Below are positions 26,716 through 35,385 of a stretch of DNA of 64,000 nucleotides, one piece after another (the first letter of the stretch is position 1; every line of letters starts with the position of its first letter). Made by a program: the position numbers and the translations under genes. The DNA comes from an uncultured Lachnospiraceae bacterium (GTDB lineage Bacteria; Bacillota; Clostridia; Lachnospirales; Lachnospiraceae): the NCBI GenBank assembly GCA_910587305.1, contig CAJUKV010000015.1:1-64000 (forward strand), given 5' to 3'. The notes beneath the pieces were generated by a model. It worked only from the letters and a program-made list of their open reading frames with translations, ran no database searches and was not told where the DNA came from.

Positions 26716-28413
26716 TCATAGCTGTCCGCTTGCTTCTGCTCCAAGCGCAGCCCACAAAGGACAGGTCAAAAGAAGCGGCTCCGCATAACGAAAGCTGCTG
26801 ACAGGACCTAACAGGTAAGTCATCCACAATAAAATACTGAAAACGCCGGCAGTTAAAGCGGCTTTTCTTTTTTTTATTCCAAACCAAGTGCTGAAAAAAA
26901 TTAAAACCCATACCGGTACGCCAATTGCATACAATTGCCTGAAAAACGGAAAATGCATCCATGCCGCTTTGTTTTCGGAAACTGTCTCGTACCAGCCGTA
27001 TACCCGGGGCAGCCATCCTTTTCTCGCAGCAGGGTAATCCTGACTATAATTATCCGTCTCAATATATTCTCTCACAGATTCCATTTCCGGATACCAGAAG
27101 GGCAGGTTTAACGCCAAAAAAGCTTTTCCATATACAATCGGGTATTTTCTGAAAAGCCTTCCCCACAATCGAAAAAATTCTTCCTTATTTTCCGCAAATG
27201 CATGTTCGTTAAAATCCGCTTTAATGGGATCCGCAAAAAACCTGTCATACTGCTCCACACCAGGTATATATTTTTGGATCAGCTCTTTTTCCTCTGCCTC
27301 TATGCTCTCCCCCTTGCTATGGTACACCGCCGCTATCTGGCTTAAGGGAACCGGAAGCATCTCTTTGACGCTGCCTTTCGCCACATGAACCCCCGGATAC
27401 ACTATCTTTGTAACAATGTAAAATAACAAAATGGCAATAAAAAATCCTTTACATTGGGAAAAAGATACACGGAATGCAAGACCTAAAAGGATTGTAAAAG
27501 CAATCGCCACATAAATCATGTTGTTTCGAAACAGACAGCTCAAAAAAAGTAAAATGGTCAGCTTCAATTGAAGACGCCCTTCTACAGGAGACTCTTCCCT
27601 TCCGTAAATAGCTTCAAAAAAATCCACCAGCGTAATGCTAAGCAATAAAAAAAGACCTGAAAACAGCACATCCTTTGTCAAAATCAGGGTGAAAATGTGA
27701 AATACCGGATTGAGCGTATAATAAACACATGCGATTTTCATAAAAGACCCTGATAAATTCCTTTTGGAAATCCACACACAGGTATAGGCATAAATCGCCG
27801 CCATAACAAGCAGCTGAGTGATGGTATACAGGGTAATCCCGATCTGTTTTATCCCCAGCCATTCATCCATATGAGCAAAAATACTCCATAAAAAAGTATG
27901 TAAAAAAGGATGATGATTGTCAAAGCCAATTATCCCCAAAGCTTCCAGGGTTATGTACCAGGAATCATAGCTCATACACCCTGGAAAATATGCGATAAAA
28001 CAGGGCAGATAACATAACAGCATAACCGGATAGATAAGCCAAAAGCTTATGGGCGCTTTCCGTTTTTTTTCTTTCTGTGTTTTTGTTCTATACCCTTTAT
28101 CCCCTTGTTCGCTTTGCCTTTTGCAGACCCACTCCAAAAAGGCAAAGGCGATGGCCGCCATCCCCCCTGCTCCCATTGCCGCCACAACAAATAAAATCAC
28201 GTACTCTTTCGACAATATTCCTCCGTCCAATGAAACGTTTTGGATATTATCGTCCAAAATAAGCTTTCCTATGGTCTGAGATACGCCAAAGACAAGGCCA
28301 TAAGCCATGCCCGCCTTCCGGTATCCGGGCCGTACATATTTCATTGCGATGGCAAAGCATGCCATAAAAAATATACCTTTTCCTAACCCCATCTTTTTTA
28401 TCCTGCCATCCAT
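26716..28413 (-). CDS. DUF6020-like polytopic membrane protein
   Basis: 565 residues with about twelve helices. After a charged cytoplasmic stretch (about 100-125) comes FIAYFPGCMSYDSWYITLEA then GFDNHHPFLHTFLWSIF, a motif of the DUF6020 family (from memory), which has a GT-C-like architecture. An Asp/His-rich outer loop and a large loop around residues 335-470 support a glycosyltransferase-type fold; function unproven. The ATG at 28413 abuts the stop of the CDF gene (TAGATG). A second ATG at 28392 has AGGA eight bases upstream. Confidence 0.68.
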   Translation of the reverse strand: MDGRIKKMGLGKGIFFMACFAIAMKYVRPGYRKAGMAYGLVFGVSQTIGKLILDDNIQNVSLDGGILSKEYVILFVVAAMGAGGMAAIAFAFLEWVCKRQSEQGDKGYRTKTQKEKKRKAPISFWLIYPVMLLCYLPCFIAYFPGCMSYDSWYITLEALGIIGFDNHHPFLHTFLWSIFAHMDEWLGIKQIGITLYTITQLLVMAAIYAYTCVWISKRNLSGSFMKIACVYYTLNPVFHIFTLILTKDVLFSGLFLLLSITLVDFFEAIYGREESPVEGRLQLKLTILLFLSCLFRNNMIYVAIAFTILLGLAFRVSFSQCKGFFIAILLFYIVTKIVYPGVHVAKGSVKEMLPVPLSQIAAVYHSKGESIEAEEKELIQKYIPGVEQYDRFFADPIKADFNEHAFAENKEEFFRLWGRLFRKYPIVYGKAFLALNLPFWYPEMESVREYIETDNYSQDYPAARKGWLPRVYGWYETVSENKAAWMHFPFFRQLYAIGVPVWVLIFFSTWFGIKKRKAALTAGVFSILLWMTYLLGPVSSFRYAEPLLLTCPLWAALGAEASGQL

Positions 28414-29586
28414 CTACGTATAAGACTTATCTACTTCTATCACAGCAATATATTTTTCATCTATCTGTCGTATCTGATTTTTCAGATAATCCACAACCTC
28501 GCTGTCCGACATCTTATAATTAAAAGGCACTTCCACGTCAAAAATAAGATTTGTATGCGTTGGCCCATGTACAATGCGGAAATCATGAAAGGTCACATTT
28601 CCCTCCATTTCATTCACAATTTTGGCCACATCCTCTTTCATCCGGTTCGTCCGTTCGTCATCCACACACACAGGATCCATATGTATCACGGCGCTGCAGT
28701 TTAGTTCGTGGGCAAGTCTGTGCTCAATCAGGTCGATCATATCGTGCAGTACCAATATATCTCCGCTGGAAGGCACTTCCACATGTACGGAAAGCATTAC
28801 CCGGCCCGGCCCATAATTATGTACCACCAGATCATGAATCCCTATCACACCCTGGTTTTTATATTCCATAATAATTTCTTCCACCTTTTTCACAAATCCC
28901 GGCTCAGGGGGCTGGCCAAGTAACGGGCTTACCGTATCCTTCATGGCTCCCACTCCCGTAAAGAACACAAAAGCAGCCACCAAAATACCGCACCAGCCGT
29001 CTATCTGGATATCTGTCACAAACGCCAGCAAAGTGGTCAGCAAAACCACCAATGTAGAAATACTGTCGCTAATGCTGTCCTTGGCCGTGGCCATCATAGC
29101 GGCGCTGTCAATCTTTCTGCTAATTTTCCTGTTATACAAAAACATGTACAGCTTCACGCAAATAGACAGCACTAAAATAAAAAGAACTAAGGGACTGGCG
29201 TCAATCGGCGTGGGATTAAAAATCTTATCCAAAGAGGATTTGAAAAGTTCCGCGCCCATGAGCAGAATGATCACAGCCACCAAAAGTCCCGCTATATATT
29301 CTATCCTTCCATGCCCAAAAGGGTGGTCATGATCCGGCTTCTGTCCTGCCATCCGAAAGCCAGCCAGCGTAATAATTGAAGAACCGGCGTCGGAAAGATT
29401 GTTAAACGCATCCGCTGTGATAGCAATGGAAGCCGATAGCTGTCCGGCAATAAACTTTACCAGAAATAAAAAAAGATTCAGAACAATCCCTATTGCTCCG
29501 CACAACATGCCATAAGCCTGACGCACCTTTACATCCGACGTATTTTTATAGTCTCTAACCAACAGTCTTGTCAAAATCGTAACCAT
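28414..29586 (-). CDS. Cation diffusion facilitator family metal exporter
   Basis: Proton-coupled divalent-metal efflux protein of 390 residues: six membrane helices in the first ~215 residues, then a cytoplasmic domain extended by an additional ~90 residues. The metal site in helix 2 is NNLSD (NxxxD) within TADAFNNLSDAGSS and in helix 5 DSISD (DxxxD), not the HxxxD of zinc transporters. Asn/Asp sites are associated with Mn- or Fe-type members, so manganese efflux is a reasonable guess. GGAG six bases before ATG 29586 decides the start over a GTG at 29598. Confidence 0.88.
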   Translation of the reverse strand: MVTILTRLLVRDYKNTSDVKVRQAYGMLCGAIGIVLNLFLFLVKFIAGQLSASIAITADAFNNLSDAGSSIITLAGFRMAGQKPDHDHPFGHGRIEYIAGLLVAVIILLMGAELFKSSLDKIFNPTPIDASPLVLFILVLSICVKLYMFLYNRKISRKIDSAAMMATAKDSISDSISTLVVLLTTLLAFVTDIQIDGWCGILVAAFVFFTGVGAMKDTVSPLLGQPPEPGFVKKVEEIIMEYKNQGVIGIHDLVVHNYGPGRVMLSVHVEVPSSGDILVLHDMIDLIEHRLAHELNCSAVIHMDPVCVDDERTNRMKEDVAKIVNEMEGNVTFHDFRIVHGPTHTNLIFDVEVPFNYKMSDSEVVDYLKNQIRQIDEKYIAVIEVDKSYT

Positions 29587-29773
29587 CTTAATCTCCACTT
29601 TTTTCTGATATTTTCAGGCATTTCAAAACCCTGGCATTGGAAAAATTCAGTAACCATGAAGCCGAAGGCCGAATAGTTGCAAAATCCGTTGCCTGTTTCA
29701 TGTGCCTTTTACGATAAACAATAATTAGATACTATTCTATGTCATTTATTCAAAAAAAACAATAAAAATATAG

Positions 29774-29802
29774 TTGACGAATGAATCATAAAGGCGTATC
29801 AT
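29774..29802 (+). promoter_or_regulatory. Promoter of the leader peptide-exporter transcript
   Basis: TTGACG (29774-29779), exactly 17 bases, TATCAT (29797-29802). About 45 bases before the leader ORF. Confidence 0.78.
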
Positions 29803-29848
29803 ATGCTGGTATCCGTTAATTGTCTACAGCAGGAAGGAGGTAATTTAA

Positions 29849-29968
29849 ATGTTCAATCAATATAAAACCATAAAATCAAATTTATCAGGATTATACCCAA
29901 ATTTTAATGTGAAATTACCTGCCGGTCTGCGCTTTTACCTTCCGGGTTCGGATTTACTCTCCACATAA
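29849..29968 (+). CDS. 39-aa leader peptide upstream of the exporter pair
   Basis: Small ORF starting MFNQYKTIKSNLSG and ending RFYLPGSDLLST, with an excellent ribosome site (AGGAGG, seven bases). Its stop codon (29966-29968) directly abuts the left arm of the antiterminator stem at 29969. Position and arrangement resemble the BmrB leader peptide of B. subtilis bmrBCD, where ribosome stalling by antibiotics allows transcription of the exporter genes. There is no sequence similarity I can claim to BmrB; the link is by context. Confidence 0.65.
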   Translation: MFNQYKTIKSNLSGLYPNFNVKLPAGLRFYLPGSDLLST

Positions 29969-30060
29969 CTGTCTTTTCAGCAGTCTGCGTAAATACCTTA
30001 CCCATATTCGATATATTTTGAAAAGCTGACAGCCATGGTAATTTCCATGGCTGTTTTTTT
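29969..30060 (+). promoter_or_regulatory. Attenuator: competing antiterminator and terminator hairpins
   Basis: Terminator: ACAGCCATGG (30029-30038) with CCATGGCTGT (30045-30054), 6-nt loop, then seven T. Antiterminator: CTGTC plus TTTTCA (29969-29979) pair with TGAAAA (30019-30024) and GACAG (30028-30032). The latter overlaps the terminator's left arm, so the two cannot form together. Confidence 0.7.
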
Positions 30061-30064
30061 ACAG

Positions 30065-30169
30065 TCAAATACCCCGCAGCAAACTTGCAGTGCGGCAAAC
30101 GCAACACATCTTCGATGTGTGGATATTTGACACTAGTGGCAGTCGCCAAATGGACATGCCGGCATGTCC
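30065..30169. other. Stem-rich leader segment between attenuator and exporter
   Basis: Past the attenuator, 30061-30319 holds TCAAATA/TATTTGA arms, an ACACATC-TTC-GATGTGT hairpin near 30110, and the palindrome GGACATGCCGGCATGTCC (about 30152-30169). Further on is a GCAGGGGAA-type hairpin like the repeat at 2794. No gene seen. Confidence 0.4.
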
Positions 30170-30319
30170 GCCTGGCTCGTTGCCCGCGGAAATAAACTGG
30201 CTCGCGACGCCGCTAAAATGATGTGCGAGCCGCTCGGTGAGCAGGGGAAGAAATCTTTCCCGCCCGGTTGCCCTATGTACTATGTTTCGGTTGCGATGTG
30301 ATCCAGGAGGTACAAATTT

Positions 30320-32053
30320 ATGAAAAAGATAACAACCTACATATGGGAGTACAAATTTCCCTTTTTATTCGCCGTCGTGTCCATGGTGATCAGCGTCGCC
30401 TTAGACATGCTCTCGCCCCAGCTCACAAGACGTATTGTAGATGATGTGATTTTGGGCGGTCAGATTGGCAAGCTTACCCCTATGCTCCTTGGCATTCTCT
30501 GTGTGGGAATTGGAAGATTTGTTTTTCAATATACCAAGGAATTTACTTTTGACGTTACCGGTTCAAAAATTGCCGCTAAAATACGGCAGGATTTGTTCAA
30601 CCACATTCAATCTTTAAGCCCGGAATTTTTTGACCGCACAAATACCGGAGAGCTGATGAGCCGCGTAAAAGATGATGTGGACAGAATCTGGGACGGCCTT
30701 ACCTATGTGGGCATGCTCCTTATAGAGGTGGTAGTGCATGCCTCTATTATACTGTTTTGCATGTTTACCTTAAACTGGCGGCTTGCCATTTTGCCCGCTA
30801 TCTGCATGGGAATCACCGCCGTTATCGCCATTTTTATGGAAAATAAACTGGACGCCGTTTATGAGGCCATCAGCGAGGAGAACGCTTCCCTGAACACCGT
30901 TGCCGAGGAAAATCTGGCGGGCGTAAGAACGGTAAAGGCTTTCGCGCGGGAAAAATTTGAAATTGGCAAATTTCTTTCCCATAACCAAAAGTACTATGAC
31001 CTGAATATGCAGCAGTCAAAATTATTTGTGAAATATCATCCCTACCTGTCCATGATTACCAAACTTCTGCCCATCGCGATTTTATTCATCGGCGGATATC
31101 AGGTCATGGCGGATGAGATGACGCTGGGCGATTTAAGCGCCTTTATACAATACTCCATGAATATCGTGTGGCCCATGGAAATGCTGGGCTGGCTTACCAA
31201 CTCTCTTTCCTCCGCCATAGCCTCCAACAGGCGCATCCGCAAAATCTATCAGGAAAAACCGGTGATTACGGATCCTGATGCGCCTGTCATACTGCCGAAG
31301 GTGAAAGGGAAGATTACTTTTTCCCACGTTTCCTTCCATAAGGCGGACGGGTATGAGATTCTCCGCGATATCTCATTTACCGTGGAGCCCGGCAAAACAA
31401 TCGGCATCATGGGCGCCACAGGAGCCGGGAAAAGCTCTCTAATTTATCTTATGCAGCGTCTTTACGACGCCACCGACGGCGCTGTCCTTTTAGACGATGT
31501 GGATGTAAAGAAGCTTTCCTTAAAACAGCTGCGAAGCTCTATTTCTCCGGTAATGCAGGACGTCTTTTTGTTCTCAGACACCATTATGGAGAATGTGAAG
31601 CTTGGGCAGAAAAGCCATCTTTCTTACCCGGCCGTCCGTGACGCCGCCATACGGGCCAAGGCCAACGGCTTTATCGAAAAAATGGAGAAACAGTATGACA
31701 CCGTTATCGGGGAGCGGGGGGTTGGGCTCTCCGGCGGACAGAAGCAGCGTATCACCATTGCAAGGGCTCTCGCCAAGAAAAAACCTATCCTGGTTCTTGA
31801 CGACTCCACCTCCGCCCTGGATATGGAGACCGAGCAGTCGATACATGAAACCCTACGCGCTCTCCCTGACACGACTAAAATTATTATTGGACACCGTATC
31901 AGCGCCGTCTGCCATGCGGATGAAATCATCATTTTGGAGAATGGCAGAATTGCCGAGCGTGGCAGTCACGAAAGCCTGCTGGCCAAAAAGGGCCTGTACT
32001 ATCAGACCTATCTCGCACAGTACGGTAAACCGAAGGAGGAAATCACAGCATGA
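30320..32053 (+). CDS. Heterodimeric ABC multidrug exporter, BmrC-like half
   Basis: Half-transporter of 577 residues: six membrane helices (1-300) and a C-terminal ATPase with Walker A GATGAGKSS, Q-loop, signature LSGGQKQR, and Walker B ILVLDDSTSALD. The residue after the Walker B Asp is Asp rather than the catalytic Glu, so its own ATP site is degenerate, as in BmrC and other heterodimers. AGGAGG nine bases before the ATG. The stop overlaps the partner gene as ATGA. Probably exports drugs or lipophilic compounds and is controlled by the leader attenuator 260 bases upstream. Confidence 0.92.
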   Translation: MKKITTYIWEYKFPFLFAVVSMVISVALDMLSPQLTRRIVDDVILGGQIGKLTPMLLGILCVGIGRFVFQYTKEFTFDVTGSKIAAKIRQDLFNHIQSLSPEFFDRTNTGELMSRVKDDVDRIWDGLTYVGMLLIEVVVHASIILFCMFTLNWRLAILPAICMGITAVIAIFMENKLDAVYEAISEENASLNTVAEENLAGVRTVKAFAREKFEIGKFLSHNQKYYDLNMQQSKLFVKYHPYLSMITKLLPIAILFIGGYQVMADEMTLGDLSAFIQYSMNIVWPMEMLGWLTNSLSSAIASNRRIRKIYQEKPVITDPDAPVILPKVKGKITFSHVSFHKADGYEILRDISFTVEPGKTIGIMGATGAGKSSLIYLMQRLYDATDGAVLLDDVDVKKLSLKQLRSSISPVMQDVFLFSDTIMENVKLGQKSHLSYPAVRDAAIRAKANGFIEKMEKQYDTVIGERGVGLSGGQKQRITIARALAKKKPILVLDDSTSALDMETEQSIHETLRALPDTTKIIIGHRISAVCHADEIIILENGRIAERGSHESLLAKKGLYYQTYLAQYGKPKEEITA

Positions 32054-33825
32054 GCTTTAATTCCTATAAAGAAGACGAGGAGATCCTAAAGACAAGTAAA
32101 ATGCGCACCCTGCTGCGCATGCTCTCCTATCTTTTCGCTTACAAAAAGGAGATCGCACTGGTACTTTTTATCATAGCCTTTTGTATCCTGGTCTCCCTGC
32201 TTAACCCTCTTTTGATAGAGGAAGCCATTGACAACTATATCTCCGCAGGCAATTTCCGGGGTCTTTCAAGGCTGGCCGTCTTTGCGCTTATTTTAAACCT
32301 GCTGATGATCGGCGGAATTAAGCTTCGCATGTACATTATGGCAAAGGTGTGCAACAACATTCTCCTGACCATTCGTCAGGAGCTTTATTCCCATATCCAG
32401 ACCCTGGATCTTAACTTTTTTGACAGCCGCCCTACGGGAAAAATCCTTGCGCGTATCATAGGGGATATCAATTCCTTAAAAGAGGTGCTGAACAATTTTG
32501 TCACAACCCTGATACCCGACTTTGCTACGGTGGTCGCCGTTGCCGTTATCATGTTTGTGAAAAACCCTGTTCTTGCCGCCGCTTCCCTGTGCAGCCTTCC
32601 GGTGATGGCCGTATGCGTGTGGCTGATTCAGTTTTACTCCCACAAAAGATGGCAGGATTTCCGCAAAAAGTCCTCCAACTTAAACGCCTTCATCCATGAA
32701 GACATGTCCGGGATGCGTATCATTCAAAGCTTTACCGCCGAGGAAGAAACCAGGCAGACCTTTGACGAACTGCTTTATGCCCATCAAAGATCCTTTGTAA
32801 GCGCCGTGCGCTTAGTGGACGGCATGGGTTCCGTTATTGATTTATCCTGGGGTATAGGTATCGCCGCCCTTTATTTTACAGGCATACAAATTTTAGGCGT
32901 GGAGGCCGTTTCCATCGGAACCTTTTTGGCCTTTGGCAGTTATATTGGAATGTTCTGGAATCCCATCATGAATCTGAGCAATTTTTATAACCAGATTATT
33001 ACAAACATTGCCGCAGCCGAACGTGTTTTTGAAATTATGGACACCCCGGCGCAGATAACCGACGCCGATGATGTTATCCAAATTCCTCCTATCAAAGGCG
33101 AGGTTTCCTTTTCCCATGTAAGCTTTTCTTACGACCGGACTTCCAAAGTGTTAAACGATGTGAGCTTTCGGATAACGCCCGGGGAAACCATTGCTTTGGT
33201 GGGGCCTACCGGCGCAGGAAAAACCACCATCGTCAATCTCATCAGCCGGTTTTACGATGTGCAGGACGGAACCGTCTTGATAGACGGCCATGATGTAAAG
33301 GCCGTCTCCATAGAAAGTCTCCGCAGTCAGATGGGAATCATGACCCAGGATAACTTTCTGTTTACCGGCACCATCAGGGATAATATCCGGTACGGCAAGC
33401 TAGACGCAACGGATGAGGAAATCATAGAGGCCGCCAAAGCGGTTCACGCCCATGATTTTATCTCCAAATTGGAAAAGGGCTATGACACCCTCCTTACGGA
33501 GCGCGGCGGCGGACTTTCCGCCGGTCAAAAGCAGCTCCTTGCCTTTGCAAGAACCATGGTTTCCAAGCCCAATATTTTGATTTTAGACGAGGCCACCTCC
33601 AGCATTGACACCCAGACAGAGCTGTTAATTCAGGAAGGCATTGACGCCCTCCTCAAAGGGCGCACCTCCTTCGTGATTGCCCACAGGCTCTCCACCATTC
33701 AAAAAGCCGACCGCATTTTTGTAATTGATAAGGGCGGCATTGTGGAGGAGGGCACTGCCACAGAACTGATTGCAAAAAAAGGAGCTTACTATAAGCTCCA
33801 CACGGCCCAGATGGCCGAGATATAG
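32050..33825 (+). CDS. Heterodimeric ABC multidrug exporter, BmrD-like half
   Basis: Partner half-transporter of 591 residues with an extra N-terminal ~25 residues before the first helix. The ATPase has Walker A GPTGAGKTT, signature LSAGQKQLL (Ala in place of Gly at the third position), and Walker B ILILDEATSSID with the catalytic Glu. The asymmetry fits a heterodimer with one active and one degenerate ATP site: this subunit gives the working Walker B, the other gives the canonical signature. Overlaps the preceding stop by four bases. Ends at a strong terminator shared with the convergent TPR gene. Confidence 0.92.
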   Translation: MSFNSYKEDEEILKTSKMRTLLRMLSYLFAYKKEIALVLFIIAFCILVSLLNPLLIEEAIDNYISAGNFRGLSRLAVFALILNLLMIGGIKLRMYIMAKVCNNILLTIRQELYSHIQTLDLNFFDSRPTGKILARIIGDINSLKEVLNNFVTTLIPDFATVVAVAVIMFVKNPVLAAASLCSLPVMAVCVWLIQFYSHKRWQDFRKKSSNLNAFIHEDMSGMRIIQSFTAEEETRQTFDELLYAHQRSFVSAVRLVDGMGSVIDLSWGIGIAALYFTGIQILGVEAVSIGTFLAFGSYIGMFWNPIMNLSNFYNQIITNIAAAERVFEIMDTPAQITDADDVIQIPPIKGEVSFSHVSFSYDRTSKVLNDVSFRITPGETIALVGPTGAGKTTIVNLISRFYDVQDGTVLIDGHDVKAVSIESLRSQMGIMTQDNFLFTGTIRDNIRYGKLDATDEEIIEAAKAVHAHDFISKLEKGYDTLLTERGGGLSAGQKQLLAFARTMVSKPNILILDEATSSIDTQTELLIQEGIDALLKGRTSFVIAHRLSTIQKADRIFVIDKGGIVEEGTATELIAKKGAYYKLHTAQMAEI

Positions 33826-33835
33826 GAAGTAAAAG

Positions 33836-33871
33836 ACCGGCATCTTAAACGGAAAGATGCCGGCCTTTTTT
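33836..33871. terminator. Bidirectional terminator between exporter and TPR gene
   Basis: Stem ACCGGCATCTT/AAGATGCCGGC (33836-33846 with 33854-33864), 7-nt loop, followed by six T on plus and TTTT on minus. It reaches the stop codon of the TPR gene. Confidence 0.85.
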
Positions 33872-35231
33872 AATATTCCATTGTCCACTCGTGTTCACCG
33901 CCCCAGTCGCCAATTACTTCCGACACGGTTCCCTCCTGTGTCGTGATTCTGGTTTCAAAGCGGTAATTCATCTGGGGAACTAACACCCCGTTTATTTTTA
34001 CATTGCTGTAAAGGTAGATAAACTCGTAATTATAATGAGGATATTCCTGTTCGTTTAAAGGAGCCGGTTCGTAAGAAATACAGATTCTCTGCACTCCCGC
34101 GTCCTCCTGCTTGGCCCCCCAGACCTTGATAACGCCCCCGGCCTCAGGATACTCGTCAAAGTCGGCAAAAGAAAATTTCCACTGTCCGTCTGCCTTGGTC
34201 AGCTTCATTTTTTCCTTGCTTACGGGTATGTAAGTTTTTCCATCCCAATACTCCATCGTTCCCGCAATGAACTGGTCGCGGACCAGGAGATAAGCCTCCG
34301 ACTGCATAAAATCCTTGATTGGCCCAAATTCGCCGCTCTCAAAAATGCGAAACGCTTCCGCGAAGGTGTCCTGTGCCCACAGAGCCTTTTCCAGACAGGC
34401 CGTAAGCTCTGTCAATTTTCCCTCGTCCCCAATGGCAGCCACCTGCCCAAGAAGATTTTGGTAATCCTGCAAGCGTCCCGTTTCAAACCACACCGTACCA
34501 CTATTCGGAACAGCAAACTTTATGATTTCTTTTTTCAGCTCGTCAAGAGGATTTGCGTGATAGACGGCAAGCATCCTGTTCATCAGCTCCAAATATTTGT
34601 CAAAGCCGCCGCTTCCATCCTCCGGCATACCCTCCTCCTGACCGCCATCCTCATAGACAGTGCAAAAGAGCTCCGTTTCCTCACCTTCAAACAGTCTTTC
34701 ATAACACGCGTCCAATAAGGCATAACAGTCGGTATTCCCCGAATCCTGCTCAAGGGCTGAAATGCATTTTTCAAGAGTCAAAAGACTGCAGTTCCCGGCG
34801 TTGATATCCGCCACGGCGTCGTTTAAAAGATGTACGCAGTACTCCTGTAAGAGACTTTCATCCTGGGTGGTCTCCCAGCCCCGGTACAAAACCTGCTCCG
34901 CCGCTTCCCGGTCTTCCTTGGTCAGGTAAACGCCCGCCATGGCCCGGTAGGCCTTCACCGAATTGGAATCTATCTGCAACGCTTCCTCACAGGAGGCAAT
35001 GGCTTCCTCATAGTCTTTCGTCTCCACATATTCGTCCGCTGCCTCTAACCGCCTTGCAATCTTCATCTCAGGCATAGAATGATAAAGAAAAGCGCCTCCC
35101 CCTCCTATCACAACCGCCAACAAAATGACGGCTGCAATACGGCCGGCCATCGCCGCCTTTTTCCTGCGCTTTCTCCTGCGCATCCTTGCCGCTTTCGCCA
35201 TCTTCTTTCTTTTTATTTCCTTTTTGTCCAT
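33870..35231 (-). CDS. TPR-containing membrane-anchored protein
   Basis: 453 residues. A very basic N-terminus (KKEIKRKKMAKAARMRRRKRRKK) precedes one membrane helix (about 29-50), then TPR repeats at about 60-130 (ADEYVETKDYEEAIASCEEA, then SVKAYRAMAGVYLTKEDREA), and a beta-rich C-terminal half (280-453). Type II orientation with the bulk outside is likely. GGGAG five bases before ATG 35231 favours this start over the ATG four codons upstream. Function unknown; TPRs imply protein-protein contacts at the envelope. Confidence 0.75.
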   Translation of the reverse strand: MDKKEIKRKKMAKAARMRRRKRRKKAAMAGRIAAVILLAVVIGGGGAFLYHSMPEMKIARRLEAADEYVETKDYEEAIASCEEALQIDSNSVKAYRAMAGVYLTKEDREAAEQVLYRGWETTQDESLLQEYCVHLLNDAVADINAGNCSLLTLEKCISALEQDSGNTDCYALLDACYERLFEGEETELFCTVYEDGGQEEGMPEDGSGGFDKYLELMNRMLAVYHANPLDELKKEIIKFAVPNSGTVWFETGRLQDYQNLLGQVAAIGDEGKLTELTACLEKALWAQDTFAEAFRIFESGEFGPIKDFMQSEAYLLVRDQFIAGTMEYWDGKTYIPVSKEKMKLTKADGQWKFSFADFDEYPEAGGVIKVWGAKQEDAGVQRICISYEPAPLNEQEYPHYNYEFIYLYSNVKINGVLVPQMNYRFETRITTQEGTVSEVIGDWGGEHEWTMEY

Positions 35232-35298
35232 ACTTTCTCCCATGCCGCCTTTGGCGGCTCAAATAGATATGAAAAACGCTGCCTTTTGCGTTTTTCCT

Positions 35299-35359
35299 GT
35301 GTGAAATTTTAATACTTCTTAGGTAGCGTATTTTGCTACCTTAGAAGTATTTTTCACAC
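35299..35359. terminator. Large hairpin after the helicase gene
   Basis: AATACTTCTTAGGTAGC (35311-35327) pairs with 35335-35351 with one mismatch; GTGTGAA (35299-35305) and TTCACAC (35353-35359) extend it. Strong stem, weak U-tract on the minus strand. Confidence 0.6.
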
Positions 35360-35385
35360 TATCTTCCTCATTCCAAAGTTTCCGA

